Positions 41,101 through 51,212 of a stretch of 64,000 bases of DNA are shown here, piece after piece. The notes under the pieces are model-generated. The model was given only the letters and a program-made list of their open reading frames with translations, was not told the DNA's origin and searched no databases. Position 1 is the stretch's first letter. Each line of letters starts with the position of its first letter. This DNA is from JAWLHA01 sp041690535 (GTDB lineage Bacteria; Pseudomonadota; Gammaproteobacteria; Thiohalomonadales; Thiohalomonadaceae), in assembly GCA_041690535.1 (NCBI GenBank), contig JAWLHA010000008.1, positions 36,998 to 100,997 on the forward strand, given 5' to 3'. The position numbers and the translations under genes were made by a program.

Positions 41101-41207
41101 GGTGGATAAGCGCAGCGCATCCACCCATTCGACGCCGCACGGTGGATGCGCTGCGCTTATCCACCCTACATGTTGGGCACGTCGGATTTATCTGTTCGGT
41201 GCTCTAG
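41017..41207 (+). repeat. Repeat family 2 (CTAG-bounded MITE-like), copy 2
   Basis: The 191-bp element has CTAG at both ends and terminal inverted repeats AGCACCGAACAGGTAAA / TTTATCTGTTCGGTGCT. Its centre is a near-perfect hairpin, GGTGGATAAGCGCAGCGCAT with its complement. It overlaps the 3' end of the upstream gene and lies 28 bp before the next start codon, so it may also carry or block that promoter. Confidence 0.92.
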
Positions 41208-41235
41208 CGGACTGAAGTTGAGGCAACAACGAATC

Positions 41236-41913
41236 ATGCGCAGCACCTTCCCCTGGGTCCTCGGGTTCACACTTCTGGCCATTGTCGTGGCCATGCTCAT
41301 CCCTGGTCAGCCGAAAGAGCGCGAGGAGAACCTGCCCTGGCAGATCCAGCGCGTTGACGGGGGGACCATCGAGGTGTTCGGACTGACCCTGGGGAAGACT
41401 ACCCTTCGGGATGCCGAGCTCCAGTTTGGGGTGGAGGCGGAAATCAGCCTGTTCGTGCCGGAGAAGGGTGAAATGGTGGTGGAGGCCTACTTCGATCAGC
41501 TGCGGATCAGTGGATTGGCCGCGAAGATGGTGCTGACCCTGGGGATCCCGCAGGCTGAGATCGAGGGATTTTACGAACGGGGCTTGCGGATCGCCGGACT
41601 GGGCAGCGGGGGCCGGAAGGTCACACTCAGCACCGAAGATCTGGCGCGGGCGCGCCAGGCGCCCCTTGCGCTGGTGACCTATATCCCCCAAGTCAATCTG
41701 GATGAAGAGGTGGTCCTGAGGCGCTTCGGCGAGCCGGCCGAACGGATCGCGGAACCGAATTCTCAGACGGTGCACTGGCTCTACCCGGATCGGGGACTTG
41801 ACCTGGCCTTGAACCCCAAAGAGAAGGAAGTCCTTCAGTACGTGCCCCCCGCGGCATTCGACCGGCTGCGCGAGCCATTGCTTCAGAGCCAGGCGGCCAA
41901 TCAGAAGCGCTGA
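41236..41913 (+). CDS. Membrane-anchored protein of unknown function
   Basis: The 225-residue protein has one N-terminal membrane helix (about 4-20, FPWVLGFTLLAIVVAMLI), then a soluble domain. The domain contains FGLTLGKTTLRDAELQFG, a motif type seen in small proteins with SmpA/OmlA-like repeat folds, and a second similar block ALVTYIPQVNLDEEVVLRRFGE. The topology suggests a periplasmic domain. The family is not recognised with certainty and no function is assigned. It lies directly after family 2 copy 2. Confidence 0.65.
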   Translation: MRSTFPWVLGFTLLAIVVAMLIPGQPKEREENLPWQIQRVDGGTIEVFGLTLGKTTLRDAELQFGVEAEISLFVPEKGEMVVEAYFDQLRISGLAAKMVLTLGIPQAEIEGFYERGLRIAGLGSGGRKVTLSTEDLARARQAPLALVTYIPQVNLDEEVVLRRFGEPAERIAEPNSQTVHWLYPDRGLDLALNPKEKEVLQYVPPAAFDRLREPLLQSQAANQKR

Positions 41914-42022
41914 GTGGGCCGAAGGCGCGCCCCTGCCCGGCAATCATGCCTCTGCCGGCGCAGAGCTTGCCCACGGTGGTGGACCGAACGCACCAAGCGA
42001 ACAGTACTTGCCTCCACTCTCC

Positions 42023-42072
42023 GGGGTGAACGCATACTTACATTTCTCCCTGGGTAAGGATGCGTTGACCCT
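42023..42072 (+). repeat. Palindromic repeat family 1, copy H1 (ends only)
   Basis: The copy consists of GGGGTGAACGCATACTTAC, a short unrelated centre, and GGGTAAGGATGCGTTGACCCT. It is the smallest type of deletion derivative. It is 90 bp from full copy H2. Confidence 0.8.
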
Positions 42073-42162
42073 GGCACCCCGCCAGTCCCCGGTGCCTGTG
42101 AATCGATCTGCCGATTCTACCCTGCAGGGCGACCGCTCTCCCCTCGCCCCCTCCACCGGCCC

Positions 42163-42305
42163 AGGGTAAACGCATACTTGCGTCACGGCCGTGCTGTGAG
42201 CGATGTAAGTCCTTGAAAGCAGGTGCGCTGTGAATACATCCATGTACGCTCGACGGCCTGCTTTCAAGGACTTACATCGCTCTTGGGCAAGTATGCGTTC
42301 ACCCC
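42163..42305 (+). repeat. Palindromic repeat family 1, copy H2 (near full length, short core)
   Basis: AGGGTAAACGCATACTTGC begins the element and both long arms are intact, but the core is shortened (GCTCGACGGCCTGC, without the extra hairpin). It lies between the convergent ends of the 41236 gene and ccoS, where its hairpin could also stop transcription. Confidence 0.9.
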
Positions 42306-42323
42306 CTCCGCCAGCCGGCCTGA

Positions 42324-42536
42324 TTACTCATCCGCGTCCGGCATCCTCTTGTCCGTGAGCTTGCGTCTGCGCCGCTGCCCTTCAGGGAGCAGAGGATCGT
42401 CCTCATCCATCAAGATGCGGTTGGCATCTCCCTCCAGGTCGTCGTACTGGCCACGGCGAACGGCCCAGATCAGCACGCCGATCATCAGCAGCCCGAAAAA
42501 GATCATGCCCGGAATGAGGGTGTAGATGACTTCCAT
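42324..42536 (-). CDS. ccoS: cbb3 oxidase maturation protein CcoS
   Basis: The 70-residue protein has an N-terminal membrane helix (IYTLIPGMIFFGLLMIGVLIW divided at 20: helix about 4-25) followed by AVRRGQYDDLEGDANRIL and an acidic MDEDD stretch. This is the standard CcoS pattern, in which the helix is followed by GQYDDLxGxAxRIL. CcoS is needed for haem/copper insertion into cbb3 oxidase. It is the last gene of the ccoGHIS unit. Confidence 0.93.
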   Translation of the reverse strand: MEVIYTLIPGMIFFGLLMIGVLIWAVRRGQYDDLEGDANRILMDEDDPLLPEGQRRRRKLTDKRMPDADE

Positions 42537-42588
42537 CGCTGAAATTCTGCCTGGTCGCTGGGAGCGAACATTCTACCCCATGCGCCCC

Positions 42589-45102
<2,514 letters not shown>

Positions 45103-45124
45103 CGCTCATCCCCGTGCTGCGTGG

Positions 45125-45652
45125 TTACAGGCTGCGAACCGAAACACGGCGGCTCAGGGTGAAGACATCCTCACCGTGCTCGACCCGCGCGTTCAGATCC
45201 CACAGCCCTTTCAGGGGCAGCGCGAATCTGGAAGCGTAGATCCCCGGTTGGATCTCCTCCAGCTGGAGTTCAAAGTCCGCGCTTGCATCCGATGGGCGGT
45301 ATGCGGTGAGGGTCACATGGGCCTGCCTTACCGGCAGGCCAACGCGGTCCCGAATGTGCAGCCTGAATTCACGCGGTTCGTTGAGGGCAAGCCGCTCGGG
45401 CACCTCCAGGGCGACCTCCCACCCCAAGGCCGACCGCGCATCCTTTCGTGTCTGCATGTTGCGCTCGTAATCCCGGCCCTTTTCGTAGTAATCCTCTTCC
45501 ACGAGCCCGGGGTTCGTCGTGATCGCCAGAGTGATCATCCCGGCGTTGACCCCGAGCACCACGACCACGAGCAGGATCCAGCCAATGACCCAGGGATTGC
45601 GCATCGCGGCGCGGCTATCCTGCGAAATACGGTTCTGTCCCGCCATGCTCAT
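45125..45652 (-). CDS. ccoH: cbb3 assembly protein CcoH/FixH
   Basis: The ~175-residue protein has one N-terminal membrane helix (PWVIGWILLVVVVLGVNAGM) followed by the FixH signature TTNPGLVEEDYYEKGRDYER. A beta-rich periplasmic domain comes next. CcoH stabilises the CcoN-CcoO-CcoP assembly. An ATG two codons downstream could also be the start. It lies between ccoG and ccoI with short spacers. Confidence 0.93.
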   Translation of the reverse strand: MSMAGQNRISQDSRAAMRNPWVIGWILLVVVVLGVNAGMITLAITTNPGLVEEDYYEKGRDYERNMQTRKDARSALGWEVALEVPERLALNEPREFRLHIRDRVGLPVRQAHVTLTAYRPSDASADFELQLEEIQPGIYASRFALPLKGLWDLNARVEHGEDVFTLSRRVSVRSL

Positions 45653-45682
45653 GTCTTGGTTTCCCCCGTGAAAGAGTCCGGC

Positions 45683-47095
45683 TCAAAGACCGGGACCGGT
45701 AAACATGCTTTGGTACTCGGCGACGAGTTCGTCGTCGGTCGTGCTCTGAATCGTGAAGGTGATCGGCGCGACCGCCTCCTTCAGGTGTTCCCCGGGAACC
45801 CGGACAAACACCGAGTAAGCACTGATATCCCCCGGACGCAGAGAGAACGGCTTGTCCCCGCCGACCAGGACCAACCCCTCCGGCCCTTCAGCCGCCAGCG
45901 TAACAGCCATCTCCTTGTCGGTCTTGTTCAGGATCTTCAGTTCGTAGCGGTTCTGGATCGAGCCGTCACTCTGACGGACGAACAGGGGCGACCTTTCATG
46001 GAGTACCTTCAGTTCAAGGCTGCCAAGGTGGGTCAGCCCGTAGAGGATGCCGCTCGCGGCCAAGGTGAGTATGGTGAAGTAAACCAGTACCCGGGGACGC
46101 TTGTAAAGCGTTTCCGCAGGTTTGCCCCGCAGCTCGGCGAGCGAGGCATAACGAATGAGGCCGGTGGGCTTCTGGATCTTCCGCATCACCGAGTCGCACG
46201 CGTCAATACAGAGTGCGCAGGTGATGCACCCCTCCTGCTGGCCGGCACGAATGTCGATTCCGGTGGGGCACACCGCAACGCACTGGTTGCAATCGATGCA
46301 ATCGCCGTTGCCCTCTGCGAGAGCCCCTTTCTTGAGCTTGCCCCGGGGCTCACCACGGGTGTGGTCGTAGGCCGGCAGAATCGTTTCGGTGTCGTACATT
46401 ACCCCCTGAATGCGGGCATAGGGGCAAAGCCAGAAACACACCTGCTCACGCATGAATCCGGCCAGGACGTAAGTACCGGCCGTGAACAGGGCAAGAACGA
46501 TCCACGCCGTGGTCGGGGCCTGCAGGGTGAGATAGCCGCGCCACAACTCAAACGCATCGACGAACCAAGCGGCAAAGCTGATGCCGGTGAGCATGGCAAT
46601 GACGAGCCAAATGGCGTGCTTCGTGACTTTGATGCGTAGCTTGTTGGCGGTGAGCGGCGCCTCGTCCAATTTGCGACGTTGCGCCGGGCCTCCTTCGAGA
46701 CGGTCCTCTACCAGTGTATAGAGGTCGGTCCAAATGGTTTGAAAGCAGAAGAAACCGCAAAAGACACGACCGGCAATGGAGGTGATCGCTGCCAGCAGGA
46801 TCGCGAAAAACAGGAGCGTGAGGGAGAGCATCCACACGTCCTGAGGCATAATGGTGATGTCAAAGATATGAAACTTGCGGTTGGGGATATCGAACAGGAT
46901 GGCCTGCCGATCGCCCCACCGAAGATAGGGGCCGAAGAAGAAGATCAGCCAAACCGAAGCGGCAAGCCACTTAAGGGTACGAAAGCGCCCGGCCATACGC
47001 TTGGCGTGAATGGTTTTCCCACCGGTGTTTACATGCCAGTGGTCATCATAAAGGGCGTCGACACTCTGGTCGGTCTGGGTTAGTTGCTCGCTCAC
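45683..47095 (-). CDS. ccoG: cbb3 assembly protein CcoG/FixG (membrane 4Fe-4S protein)
   Basis: The 470-residue protein has about five membrane helices, the FCGFFCFQTIWTDLY motif, and a ferredoxin domain with CIDCNQCVAVCPTGIDIR and CITCALCIDACDSVM. A C-terminal immunoglobulin-like domain follows a last helix. CcoG reduces Cu(II) for the CcoI pathway. The GTG at 47095 (VSEQLTQTDQ) follows AGGGAA; the earlier in-frame TTG lacks a site. It is the first gene of ccoGHIS, with an FNR-like site about 50 bp upstream. Confidence 0.94.
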   Translation of the reverse strand: MSEQLTQTDQSVDALYDDHWHVNTGGKTIHAKRMAGRFRTLKWLAASVWLIFFFGPYLRWGDRQAILFDIPNRKFHIFDITIMPQDVWMLSLTLLFFAILLAAITSIAGRVFCGFFCFQTIWTDLYTLVEDRLEGGPAQRRKLDEAPLTANKLRIKVTKHAIWLVIAMLTGISFAAWFVDAFELWRGYLTLQAPTTAWIVLALFTAGTYVLAGFMREQVCFWLCPYARIQGVMYDTETILPAYDHTRGEPRGKLKKGALAEGNGDCIDCNQCVAVCPTGIDIRAGQQEGCITCALCIDACDSVMRKIQKPTGLIRYASLAELRGKPAETLYKRPRVLVYFTILTLAASGILYGLTHLGSLELKVLHERSPLFVRQSDGSIQNRYELKILNKTDKEMAVTLAAEGPEGLVLVGGDKPFSLRPGDISAYSVFVRVPGEHLKEAVAPITFTIQSTTDDELVAEYQSMFTGPGL

Positions 47096-47143
47096 GATTC
47101 CCTCCCGTCGCAATACCCGGTGTTAACGGGCAGCCGAAAATAG

Positions 47144-47157
47144 TTGGATTCGATCAA
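47144..47157. promoter_or_regulatory. FNR/ANR-like site upstream of ccoG
   Basis: TTGGATTCGATCAA matches TTGAT-N4-ATCAA at 8 of 10 defined bases. It lies 49-62 bp before the ccoG start codon. It is weaker than the other three sites, but the position and the gene fit. Confidence 0.45.
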
Positions 47158-47260
47158 GAAAAAATGAAAGGGTCGTCCTGATCCTCTCACCGCTTCACCC
47201 CAAGCCCCGCTGTGCGCCGATGTGCTTGATAAAAGTCAGTGCATATTAGCACATCGGTCA

Positions 47261-47288
47261 TATAAAAAGGGGGGCTAGTGCCCCCCTT
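47261..47288 (-). terminator. Rho-independent terminator of the ccoNOQP unit
   Basis: On the minus strand, AAGGGGGG and CCCCCCTT pair around a six-base loop and are followed by TTTATA. It lies 20 bp after the stop of the 37-codon ORF, so that ORF is inside the oxidase transcription unit and ccoG is outside it. Confidence 0.88.
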
Positions 47289-47308
47289 CAAACCTACCGC
47301 TAAACACG

Positions 47309-47422
47309 TCAATCTTCTGAGTGGGTTGTTTTTATCAGTTTGCCCACACGGATTCCAATCACCACGAGGATAACCACCGAAATCACGACCGCAAGGACGG
47401 AACCAATGACTACTGCATCCAT
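47309..47422 (-). CDS. 37-residue single-helix membrane protein in the cco operon
   Basis: The ORF starts with ATG after GGAGG (GGAGGTGCATA before the ATG). It encodes MDAVVIGSVLAVVISVVILV and 17 more residues, ending in a basic KLIKTTHSED-like tail. One hydrophobic helix fills residues 3-24. It is the last ORF before the operon terminator and follows ccoP by 88 bp. Pseudomonas stutzeri cbb3 contains CcoM, a single-helix subunit of similar size, so a small oxidase subunit or assembly peptide is likely. Sequence identity to CcoM is not evident. Confidence 0.65.
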   Translation of the reverse strand: MDAVVIGSVLAVVISVVILVVIGIRVGKLIKTTHSED

Positions 47423-47443
47423 TATGCACCTCCGGGAAGATTG

Positions 47444-47481
47444 GGTCGGATTGCATGACGCGAGCGTCATGCAATCCGACC
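47444..47481. promoter_or_regulatory. Perfect 18-bp inverted repeat between ccoP and the small ORF
   Basis: The arms GGTCGGATTGCATGACGC and GCGTCATGCAATCCGACC are exact complements separated by two bases. No U-tract follows on the minus strand. It could stabilise the ccoNOQP message or partly attenuate the 37-codon ORF, or be a protein-binding site. It is not related to repeat families 1 or 2. Confidence 0.8.
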
Positions 47482-47510
47482 GTCTAGGGGTTTTCGTGTG
47501 TCATTCCCTC

Positions 47511-48353
47511 TTACTGACCGCCACCAAGCTGGTGTACGTAAACAGCCAGCTTCTTGATTTCCGTCGAGTTCAGCTTGCCGCCGCCGAACTTGGGCATTTC
47601 GGCGTTGCGGGTCTGAGCGTCGGACGGATCGTTGACACCGTGGGTGATGGTGTACTTGATCGCCTCCAGGCTGCCGTCGCCGAAGCGCCAAATGCCGTCA
47701 GTCAGGTTCGCGCCGCCCAGCATCTGATTGCCCTTGCCATCCATGTTGTGGCACGCGATGCAACCTTTTTGCAGGAACAACGGCTCACCGGCAGGGTTGC
47801 CGGCCTTGATGGCCTGAGCCAGTTTGTCGACTTCGGCTTCGGTCATCTGGGCGCCGCCCTTGGCAGGCATCATGCCCATGCGGCCGTTAACGATGCTTTC
47901 CTCAATCTTCGCGATGGAACCGCCATACAGCCAGTCGTCATCGGCCAGAATGGGGTAGCCGGGGTTACCCTGACCACCGCTGCCGTGGCAGGCCGCGCAG
48001 TTGTCGCCAAACAGCACCTTGGCCGACTTCTGCACGTAGCTGTTCAGTTCGCTGTCAGCCACGATCGCCTGGGCAGACATACCGGGCAATTTCTGCTCGT
48101 ACTTGGCACGGACCTGTTCAATGGCGGCCATGTCCTGCTTGTACTCGCCGATGGACGTCCAGCCCATCACACCCTTGGTGGCCCCTCCGAACCAGGGCCA
48201 GGCGGGGTAGACGATCCCGTAGAGCAGAACGAAGATCCAACTGGCGTGCAAACCCAGCATCCACCACTTCGGCGGCGGGTTGGTCAACTCCCGCAGGTTG
48301 TCGTCCCAAAGATGCCCCGTGTCTGGGGCGCCATAGTTGTGCTTATCGCTCAT
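47511..48353 (-). CDS. ccoP: cbb3 cytochrome c oxidase, dihaem subunit CcoP
   Basis: The 280-residue protein starts MSDKHNYGAPDTGHLWDDNL and has one membrane helix (about 31-52). The periplasmic dihaem part has CAACH (119-123) and CIACH (198-202), with the MPAKGGAQM and MPKFGGGKL methionine ligand loops. It receives electrons from c-type donors and passes them to CcoO. It overlaps ccoQ by 11 bp. Confidence 0.97.
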   Translation of the reverse strand: MSDKHNYGAPDTGHLWDDNLRELTNPPPKWWMLGLHASWIFVLLYGIVYPAWPWFGGATKGVMGWTSIGEYKQDMAAIEQVRAKYEQKLPGMSAQAIVADSELNSYVQKSAKVLFGDNCAACHGSGGQGNPGYPILADDDWLYGGSIAKIEESIVNGRMGMMPAKGGAQMTEAEVDKLAQAIKAGNPAGEPLFLQKGCIACHNMDGKGNQMLGGANLTDGIWRFGDGSLEAIKYTITHGVNDPSDAQTRNAEMPKFGGGKLNSTEIKKLAVYVHQLGGGQ

Positions 48354-48567
48354 GTTTTTTGTCTCCGTCGATCCAGTCAACGTCATCGGGAATACGGCGT
48401 TGCGATTCGAACTTCTCCCGGTTTTTCGGATGAAGCACATGCACGTACGCCCACACCATCAGAATGAAGATGCCGATGGTCATGATCGTCCCGATCCAGT
48501 CGTGGACCGACATCGCTGCCCAATCGGTGTGGAAATATTCCATCAGACTGTTCACGAAATTACTCAC
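48343..48567 (-). CDS. ccoQ: cbb3 oxidase subunit CcoQ
   Basis: The 74-residue protein has one membrane helix (about 23-45, DWIGTIMTIGIFILMVWAYV) and the HVLHPKNREKFE sequence typical of CcoQ. A charged tail follows. It stabilises the oxidase. It overlaps both ccoO (8 bp) and ccoP (11 bp), as usual for this operon. Confidence 0.94.
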   Translation of the reverse strand: MSNFVNSLMEYFHTDWAAMSVHDWIGTIMTIGIFILMVWAYVHVLHPKNREKFESQRRIPDDVDWIDGDKKHER

Positions 48568-49273
48568 GATAGTCGACGTTTTCGTCGAAGCTCACCATCG
48601 TGCCGAGTACCTGCAGGTAGGCAACCATCGCATCCATTTCGGTCTTGCCCTGCACTTCGGTCGCGGCCGAGGCGATGTCTTCTTCGGTGTAAGGAACCCC
48701 GATGACCTTCATCCCACGCATGCTCTTCGCCACCATGGTCGCATCGACCATGGCACCTTCGAGCCAGGGGTAGTTGGGCATCACGGACTCAGGGACCACG
48801 GAGCGCGGAGCACGGAGATGCTGTACGTGCCACTCGTCGGAGTATTTGCCACCGACGCGGGCCAGGTCGGGCCCGGTGCGCTTGGAACCCCACTGGAAGG
48901 GGTGGTCGTACATGGACTCGCTCGCCAGCGAGTAGTGACCATAACGCTCTTTCTCGTCACGGAACGGACGAATCATCTGCGAGTGACAGGTATAGCAGCC
49001 CTCACGCAGATAGATGTCGCGACCGGCAAGTTCGAGGGGCTTGTAGGGGCGGACGCCATCGCCCGCCTTCCAATCGGCCAAGCTCTGGCCAGCCTGGCGC
49101 TGCCACACGATCTCGGGACGCTTGTTGTGTTCCATGGTGTCGTCCAGGACGAACAGTGGCACGATTTCCACAAGGCCGCCCACGGAGAGCAGGACGAGCA
49201 GCATGACGAGCATCAAGAAGACATTGCGCTCGACGTTGTCCTGCAGTTTTGTCGAATGAATCTGATCAGCCAT
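48560..49273 (-). CDS. ccoO: cbb3 cytochrome c oxidase, monohaem subunit CcoO
   Basis: The 237-residue protein has one N-terminal helix (about 16-40), then YLREGCYTCHSQMIRPFRDE with the haem motif CYTCH at 93-97. The methionine ligand region (PESVMPNYPWLE) follows. It transfers electrons to the CcoN active site. It lies 20 bp after ccoN. Confidence 0.97.
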   Translation of the reverse strand: MADQIHSTKLQDNVERNVFLMLVMLLVLLSVGGLVEIVPLFVLDDTMEHNKRPEIVWQRQAGQSLADWKAGDGVRPYKPLELAGRDIYLREGCYTCHSQMIRPFRDEKERYGHYSLASESMYDHPFQWGSKRTGPDLARVGGKYSDEWHVQHLRAPRSVVPESVMPNYPWLEGAMVDATMVAKSMRGMKVIGVPYTEEDIASAATEVQGKTEMDAMVAYLQVLGTMVSFDENVDYRE

Positions 49274-49293
49274 TTCGTTGTACTCCTTTGCGC

Positions 49294-50721
49294 TTAGGCG
49301 GCCGCCGGTGCAACGCCAACGCTGCGCTCGGCAGCGGCTTTGCGTACGGTCATCACGACGTTGTAGAGCATCACCACGCCGCCGGCCCAGTAAATCATGC
49401 CGCCGATGGCACGCATTGCGTAGTAGGGGTGCATGGCAGCGACGGATTCGGCGAAGGTGTAGGTCAGGGTGCCGAACGCGTCGTAATCACGCCACATCAG
49501 ACCCTGCATGATGCCGGACACCCACATGGCGGTGATGTAAACCACGGTACCGATGGTGGCCAGCCAGAAGTGCAGGTTCACCAGCTTGGCGGAGTACATC
49601 TCGGTATTCCACAGCTTCTGCACCATGTGGTAGAGGGCGCCTGCAGCAACCATCGCCACCCAACCGAGGGCGCCGGAATGCACGTGACCCACGGTCCAGT
49701 CGGTGTAGTGAGAGAGGGCGTTGACGGTCTTGGCGGACATGACCGGGCCTTCGAAGGTGGACATGGCGTAGAAAGCCAGGGACATGATGAGGAAGCGCAG
49801 GACGTAATCGTCGCGCAGCTTATCCCAGGCGCCGGAGAGGGTCATCATGCCGTTGATGGCACCACCCCACGAGGGGATGATCATGGCCAGGGAGACGGCG
49901 GCGCCCAGAGAGCCGGTCCAGTCAGGCAGGGCGGTGTACTGCAGATGGTGCGCGCCCAGCCAGACATACCCGAACATCAGGGCCCAGAAGTGCAGAACTG
50001 ACAGACGGTAGGAGAAGACCGGACGGTTGGCCTGCTTGGGAACGAAGTAGTACATGATGCCGAGGAAACCCGCGGTCAGGTAGAAGCCCACCGCATTGTG
50101 ACCCCACCACCACTGAATCATGGCGTCCTGCACCCCGGAGAAGATGGAGTAGGACTTGGTCAGGCTGACCGGAATGGCCAGGCTGTTCACCACATGCAGG
50201 TAGGTGATCATGACCATCATGCCGAGGAAGAACCAGTTCGACACATAGATGTGGCTGGTCTTGCGCTTGGCGACGGTCATGAGGAAGTTGAAGCTGTAGG
50301 CCAGCCACACCGCCGCAATGAGGATGTCGATGGGCCACTCCAACTCCGCGTACTCCTTGCCGGAGGTCATGCCGAGCGGCAGGGTGACAACTGCCAGCAC
50401 GATAATGAGGTTCCAGCCCCAGAAGGTGAACCATGCCAGCTTGTCGCTGTAGAGGCGCACACCGCAGGTACGCTGAACGGTGTAGTAGGCGGTGGCCATC
50501 AGCGTACAGCCGCCGAAGGCGAAGATCACTGCGTTGGTATGAAGCGGACGCAAACGACCGAAGCTCAACTCGGCCATGTCGAGGTTGAGCGCCGGCCAGG
50601 CCAGCTCGGATGCGACGTAAACACCCACCAGGGTGCCTACGACCAAGTAGACGACCGCCATGATGGTGAACCATCTGACGACGTCGAAGTTATATTTTTG
50701 CTCTACTTGTGTTGCTTCCAC
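49294..50721 (-). CDS. ccoN: cbb3 cytochrome c oxidase, catalytic subunit CcoN
   Basis: The 475-residue protein has twelve membrane helices and the haem-copper oxidase histidines, including the CuB-region WWWGHNAVGFYLTAGFLGIM and HVHSGALGWVAM. It lacks the cytochrome aa3 Tyr in that helix, as expected for the cbb3 type, and shows the family's GHVHSGALGW. It reduces oxygen to water with high affinity and pumps protons. The start is a GTG preceded by AAAGGAG. It is the first gene of the operon, with a ~490 bp leader region back to fnr. Confidence 0.97.
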   Translation of the reverse strand: MEATQVEQKYNFDVVRWFTIMAVVYLVVGTLVGVYVASELAWPALNLDMAELSFGRLRPLHTNAVIFAFGGCTLMATAYYTVQRTCGVRLYSDKLAWFTFWGWNLIIVLAVVTLPLGMTSGKEYAELEWPIDILIAAVWLAYSFNFLMTVAKRKTSHIYVSNWFFLGMMVMITYLHVVNSLAIPVSLTKSYSIFSGVQDAMIQWWWGHNAVGFYLTAGFLGIMYYFVPKQANRPVFSYRLSVLHFWALMFGYVWLGAHHLQYTALPDWTGSLGAAVSLAMIIPSWGGAINGMMTLSGAWDKLRDDYVLRFLIMSLAFYAMSTFEGPVMSAKTVNALSHYTDWTVGHVHSGALGWVAMVAAGALYHMVQKLWNTEMYSAKLVNLHFWLATIGTVVYITAMWVSGIMQGLMWRDYDAFGTLTYTFAESVAAMHPYYAMRAIGGMIYWAGGVVMLYNVVMTVRKAAAERSVGVAPAAA

Positions 50722-51212
50722 GAGTAGTCTCCTTTTGTTGTCACCAATGAAGTATGGTTAGGCACCCAGGGGGCACTTCCACCCGGATTCGGAGGGGTTG
50801 AAACGACGACGGTCGCCCATATTGGTAGTTAGTAGTATCACCCCAAAAGACCACTTGCCCGCGGCCCGCCGCAGCTGACGGCAACACGGACACAAATACA
50901 TTTCGGGCTCCATGGCCTGGAACGGTCGGACTCTTCTACCCGCTGGCAAAAGAGCTCTGGAGAGGGCCGACTGAACGCATGTGGTCCGTTCCTTTCCGAG
51001 GGAAAAACAAGGAATTCCTCGAAATGAGACAGGCGTCAGCGCCCACTACACTGCTTCAAAAAAAGCCCGCACTTTTTATAGCAGTGCTCGGAATGGTAGA
51101 CGAAAACAAAATATCAGAACATTGATTTTTGTCAATCAACGAGTCATTTGCCGCATCACCATTCCCGACAAAATCGCTTGATTTCAACGGTGCTTATGGC
51201 TGTTGGACGATG
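50722..51212. other. Long gene-free leader between fnr and ccoN
   Basis: No convincing gene was found in these 490 bases. The single possible small frame (50758-50949, minus) has a CPCCR motif but no good ribosome-binding site. The only strong signal is the FNR-like site at 51122-51135. If it drives ccoN, the transcript has a leader of about 350 nt. The GC-rich stretch at 50760-50900 could fold, but I recognise no riboswitch. Confidence 0.6.
51122..51135. promoter_or_regulatory. FNR/ANR site upstream of the cbb3 operon
   Basis: TTGATTTTTGTCAA matches the ANR/FNR consensus TTGAT-N4-RTCAA at every defined base. It lies 78 bp after the fnr stop and about 400 bp before ccoN. cbb3 operons are classic FNR/ANR targets. 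Confidence 0.65.

Noticed and set aside
50758..50949. Possible 63-codon minus-strand gene in the ccoN leader with a CPCCR motif
   Set aside because: It has no good ribosome-binding site, no second cysteine pair in a sensible position and unusual composition. Kept only as a note on the leader.
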